Shown: piece after piece, positions 6,887 to 7,786 of the stretch | How the letters are laid out: each line of letters begins with the position of its first letter | How positions within the stretch are numbered: the stretch's first letter is position 1 | Assembly (NCBI GenBank): GCA_005884255.1 | Contig: VBDL01000363.1 | Span: forward strand, 1 to 7,786 | Direction: 5' to 3' | Length of the DNA: 7,786 bases | Origin: Betaproteobacteria bacterium | GTDB taxonomy: Bacteria > Pseudomonadota > Gammaproteobacteria > Burkholderiales > Burkholderiaceae_C | Translations under genes and position numbers: made by a program | The notes under the pieces: generated by a model | Databases searched by the model: none | What the model saw: the letters and a program-made list of their open reading frames with translations, nothing else | What the model was told of the DNA's origin: nothing

Positions 6887-7786
6887 AGCCAGCCTCTCAA
6901 CACGGCCAGCAGGTGCATCGGGTCGACGGGCTTGGAGAGGTAGTCCCACGCCCCGGCCTCGATGCACTTCTGGCGGTCACCCTTCATCGCCTTGGCCGTC
7001 ACGGCCACCATCGGCAACTCCTTGCCACGCGGCAGCTTGCGGATCTCCTGTATCGTCGCCAGACCGTCCAACTCCGGCATCATGATGTCCATCAGCACGA
7101 TGTCGATGGCGGGATCGGCTTCGACCAGGCGGATGGCGTCGCGGCCATTGTCGGCCGACACGATGATCATGCCCTCATCGTCGAGCACCGTGGCCAACGC
7201 GAAGATGTTGCGCATGTCGTCGTCGACGATCAGCGCCTTGCGCCCTTCGAGGCTGCGCTGGTCGCCATGCATCGCCTCCACCGCGCGGCGCTCGGCGTCG
7301 GACATTCGCCCCAAGCTGCGATGCAGGAAGAAGGCGGTGTGCGCGGGCCGCCGGGCCGCTGCAGCCACGGGCTGCCACCGGCATCGCCGTCGACCCAGGC
7401 GACCACAGGCAGCTGCTGCGCGCCCGGCCGCAGCTCGATGGCTTCGAGCACGTCCTCCGGCCCGAGCTCGCTGCAGCCGGCATCGATGACCAGGCAGTCG
7501 GCGCCGGCCAGGGCCGCCAGCGCGTCGGCCGCGCGCTCGACGATGCACGCCTCGACATCGGATTCGAAGCTCGCCAGCAGCTCGCGGCGCGCCTCGCCGT
7601 CGGGCATCACCACCAGCAGCTTTCGCGCAGGGCTGTCGACGTAGCGGTGCAGCCGCGCCAGCGCGTCGGCCACCACGTCCAGCGATTGCAGCGGCTTCGC
7701 CAGGAAGCCCACGGCGCCGGCCTGCAGCGCGCGGTCGCGCGAGTCGTCGGTGGACACCACGCAGATCGGCACATGGCAGGTGCCGA
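6877..7786 (-). pseudogene. C-terminal part of a large multi-receiver hybrid kinase, frameshifted; 5' end outside the window
   Basis: The reading frame enters from the window edge at 7786 and shows the end of one receiver: HVPICVVSTDDSRDRALQAGAVGFLAKP, with its conserved lysine codon near 7697. A second, degenerate receiver follows (KLLVVMPDGEARREL from about 7622; possible phosphoacceptor aspartate in CLVIDAG, codon 7484-7482). It reaches LPVVAWVDGD near 7394 and then breaks. A different minus frame resumes at about 7341 with TAFFLHRSLGRMSDAERR. It continues into a complete canonical receiver: ALIVDDDMRN near 7236, phosphoacceptor in VLMDIMMPELDG (7089-7087), T in VAVTAKAMKG near 6999, K in YLSKPVDP near 6933, and a TAG at 6879-6877. 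This REC-REC-REC tail is typical of giant HAMP/GAF hybrid kinases, so the rest of such a kinase is expected beyond 7786 (inference). Roughly 16-20 codons (the end of the second receiver) appear missing, with a frame change. The gene precedes and overlaps the complete hybrid kinase gene. Confidence 0.84.
6893..6898 (-). promoter_or_regulatory. Ribosome binding site for the hybrid kinase start at 6886
   Basis: On the minus strand GAGAGG stands six bases before the ATG at 6886, an ideal spacing. It lies inside the coding end of the upstream kinase gene. This decides the start against a longer in-frame reading from 6967, whose extra 27 residues have no receiver-like content. Confidence 0.7.

Noticed and set aside
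4742..6943. A 733-codon open frame on the plus strand lying antisense to the hybrid kinase
   Set aside because: It is His-, Arg- and Gln-rich with no recognisable fold. It mirrors a well-supported kinase gene and is the usual by-product of GC-rich codon usage on the opposite strand.

Overview
The window is GC-rich chromosomal DNA from a betaproteobacterium, most likely a Burkholderiales member (Comamonadaceae/Leptothrix/Rubrivivax-like). The evidence is the coaE-zapD-yacG order, the presence of ZapD (a beta/gammaproteobacterial Z-ring factor), the G/C-ending codons and the protein sequences. This placement is inferred from gene content, not from a search. I see no RNA genes, insertion sequences, phage genes or CRISPR arrays.

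Layout: (1) 15-1587, plus strand, a housekeeping trio: coaE (last step of CoA synthesis), zapD (Z-ring bundling) and yacG (small zinc protein that inhibits gyrase). (2) 1584-4098, minus strand, a two-gene lysine-degradation unit: a lysine 6-dehydrogenase/saccharopine-dehydrogenase-family gene followed 28 bp later by an ALDH7-type 2-aminoadipate-6-semialdehyde dehydrogenase gene. (3) 4229-4681, plus strand, a divergent Lrp/AsnC regulator that probably controls that unit from the 130-bp shared intergenic region. (4) 4685-7786, minus strand, a signalling pair: the C-terminal part of a large multi-receiver hybrid kinase whose 5' end lies outside the window, overlapping by 10 bp a complete REC-GAF-HisKA-HATPase-REC hybrid kinase.

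The most striking property is that four of the eight genes carry a short internal deletion relative to their families. coaE lacks about 12 residues in frame. The aldehyde dehydrogenase lacks about 23 codons with a frameshift. The lysine dehydrogenase lacks about 12 codons with a frameshift. The hybrid-kinase tail lacks an estimated 16-20 codons with a frameshift. On both sides of each lesion the reading frame is open and conserved. If real, the lysine pathway is dead here and CoaE has lost part of its nucleotide-binding region. Because coaE is normally essential and the rest of every gene looks under selection, I consider an assembly or sequencing artefact at least as likely as genuine decay. 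I did not find a convincing new biological system; the deletion pattern is the main thing to check.

If the genes are intact in the organism, lysine is oxidised at its 6-amino group to aminoadipate semialdehyde and then to 2-aminoadipate, under an Lrp-type sensor. The signalling pair forms a multi-step phosphorelay with at least five receiver domains visible, two of which have non-canonical active sites.
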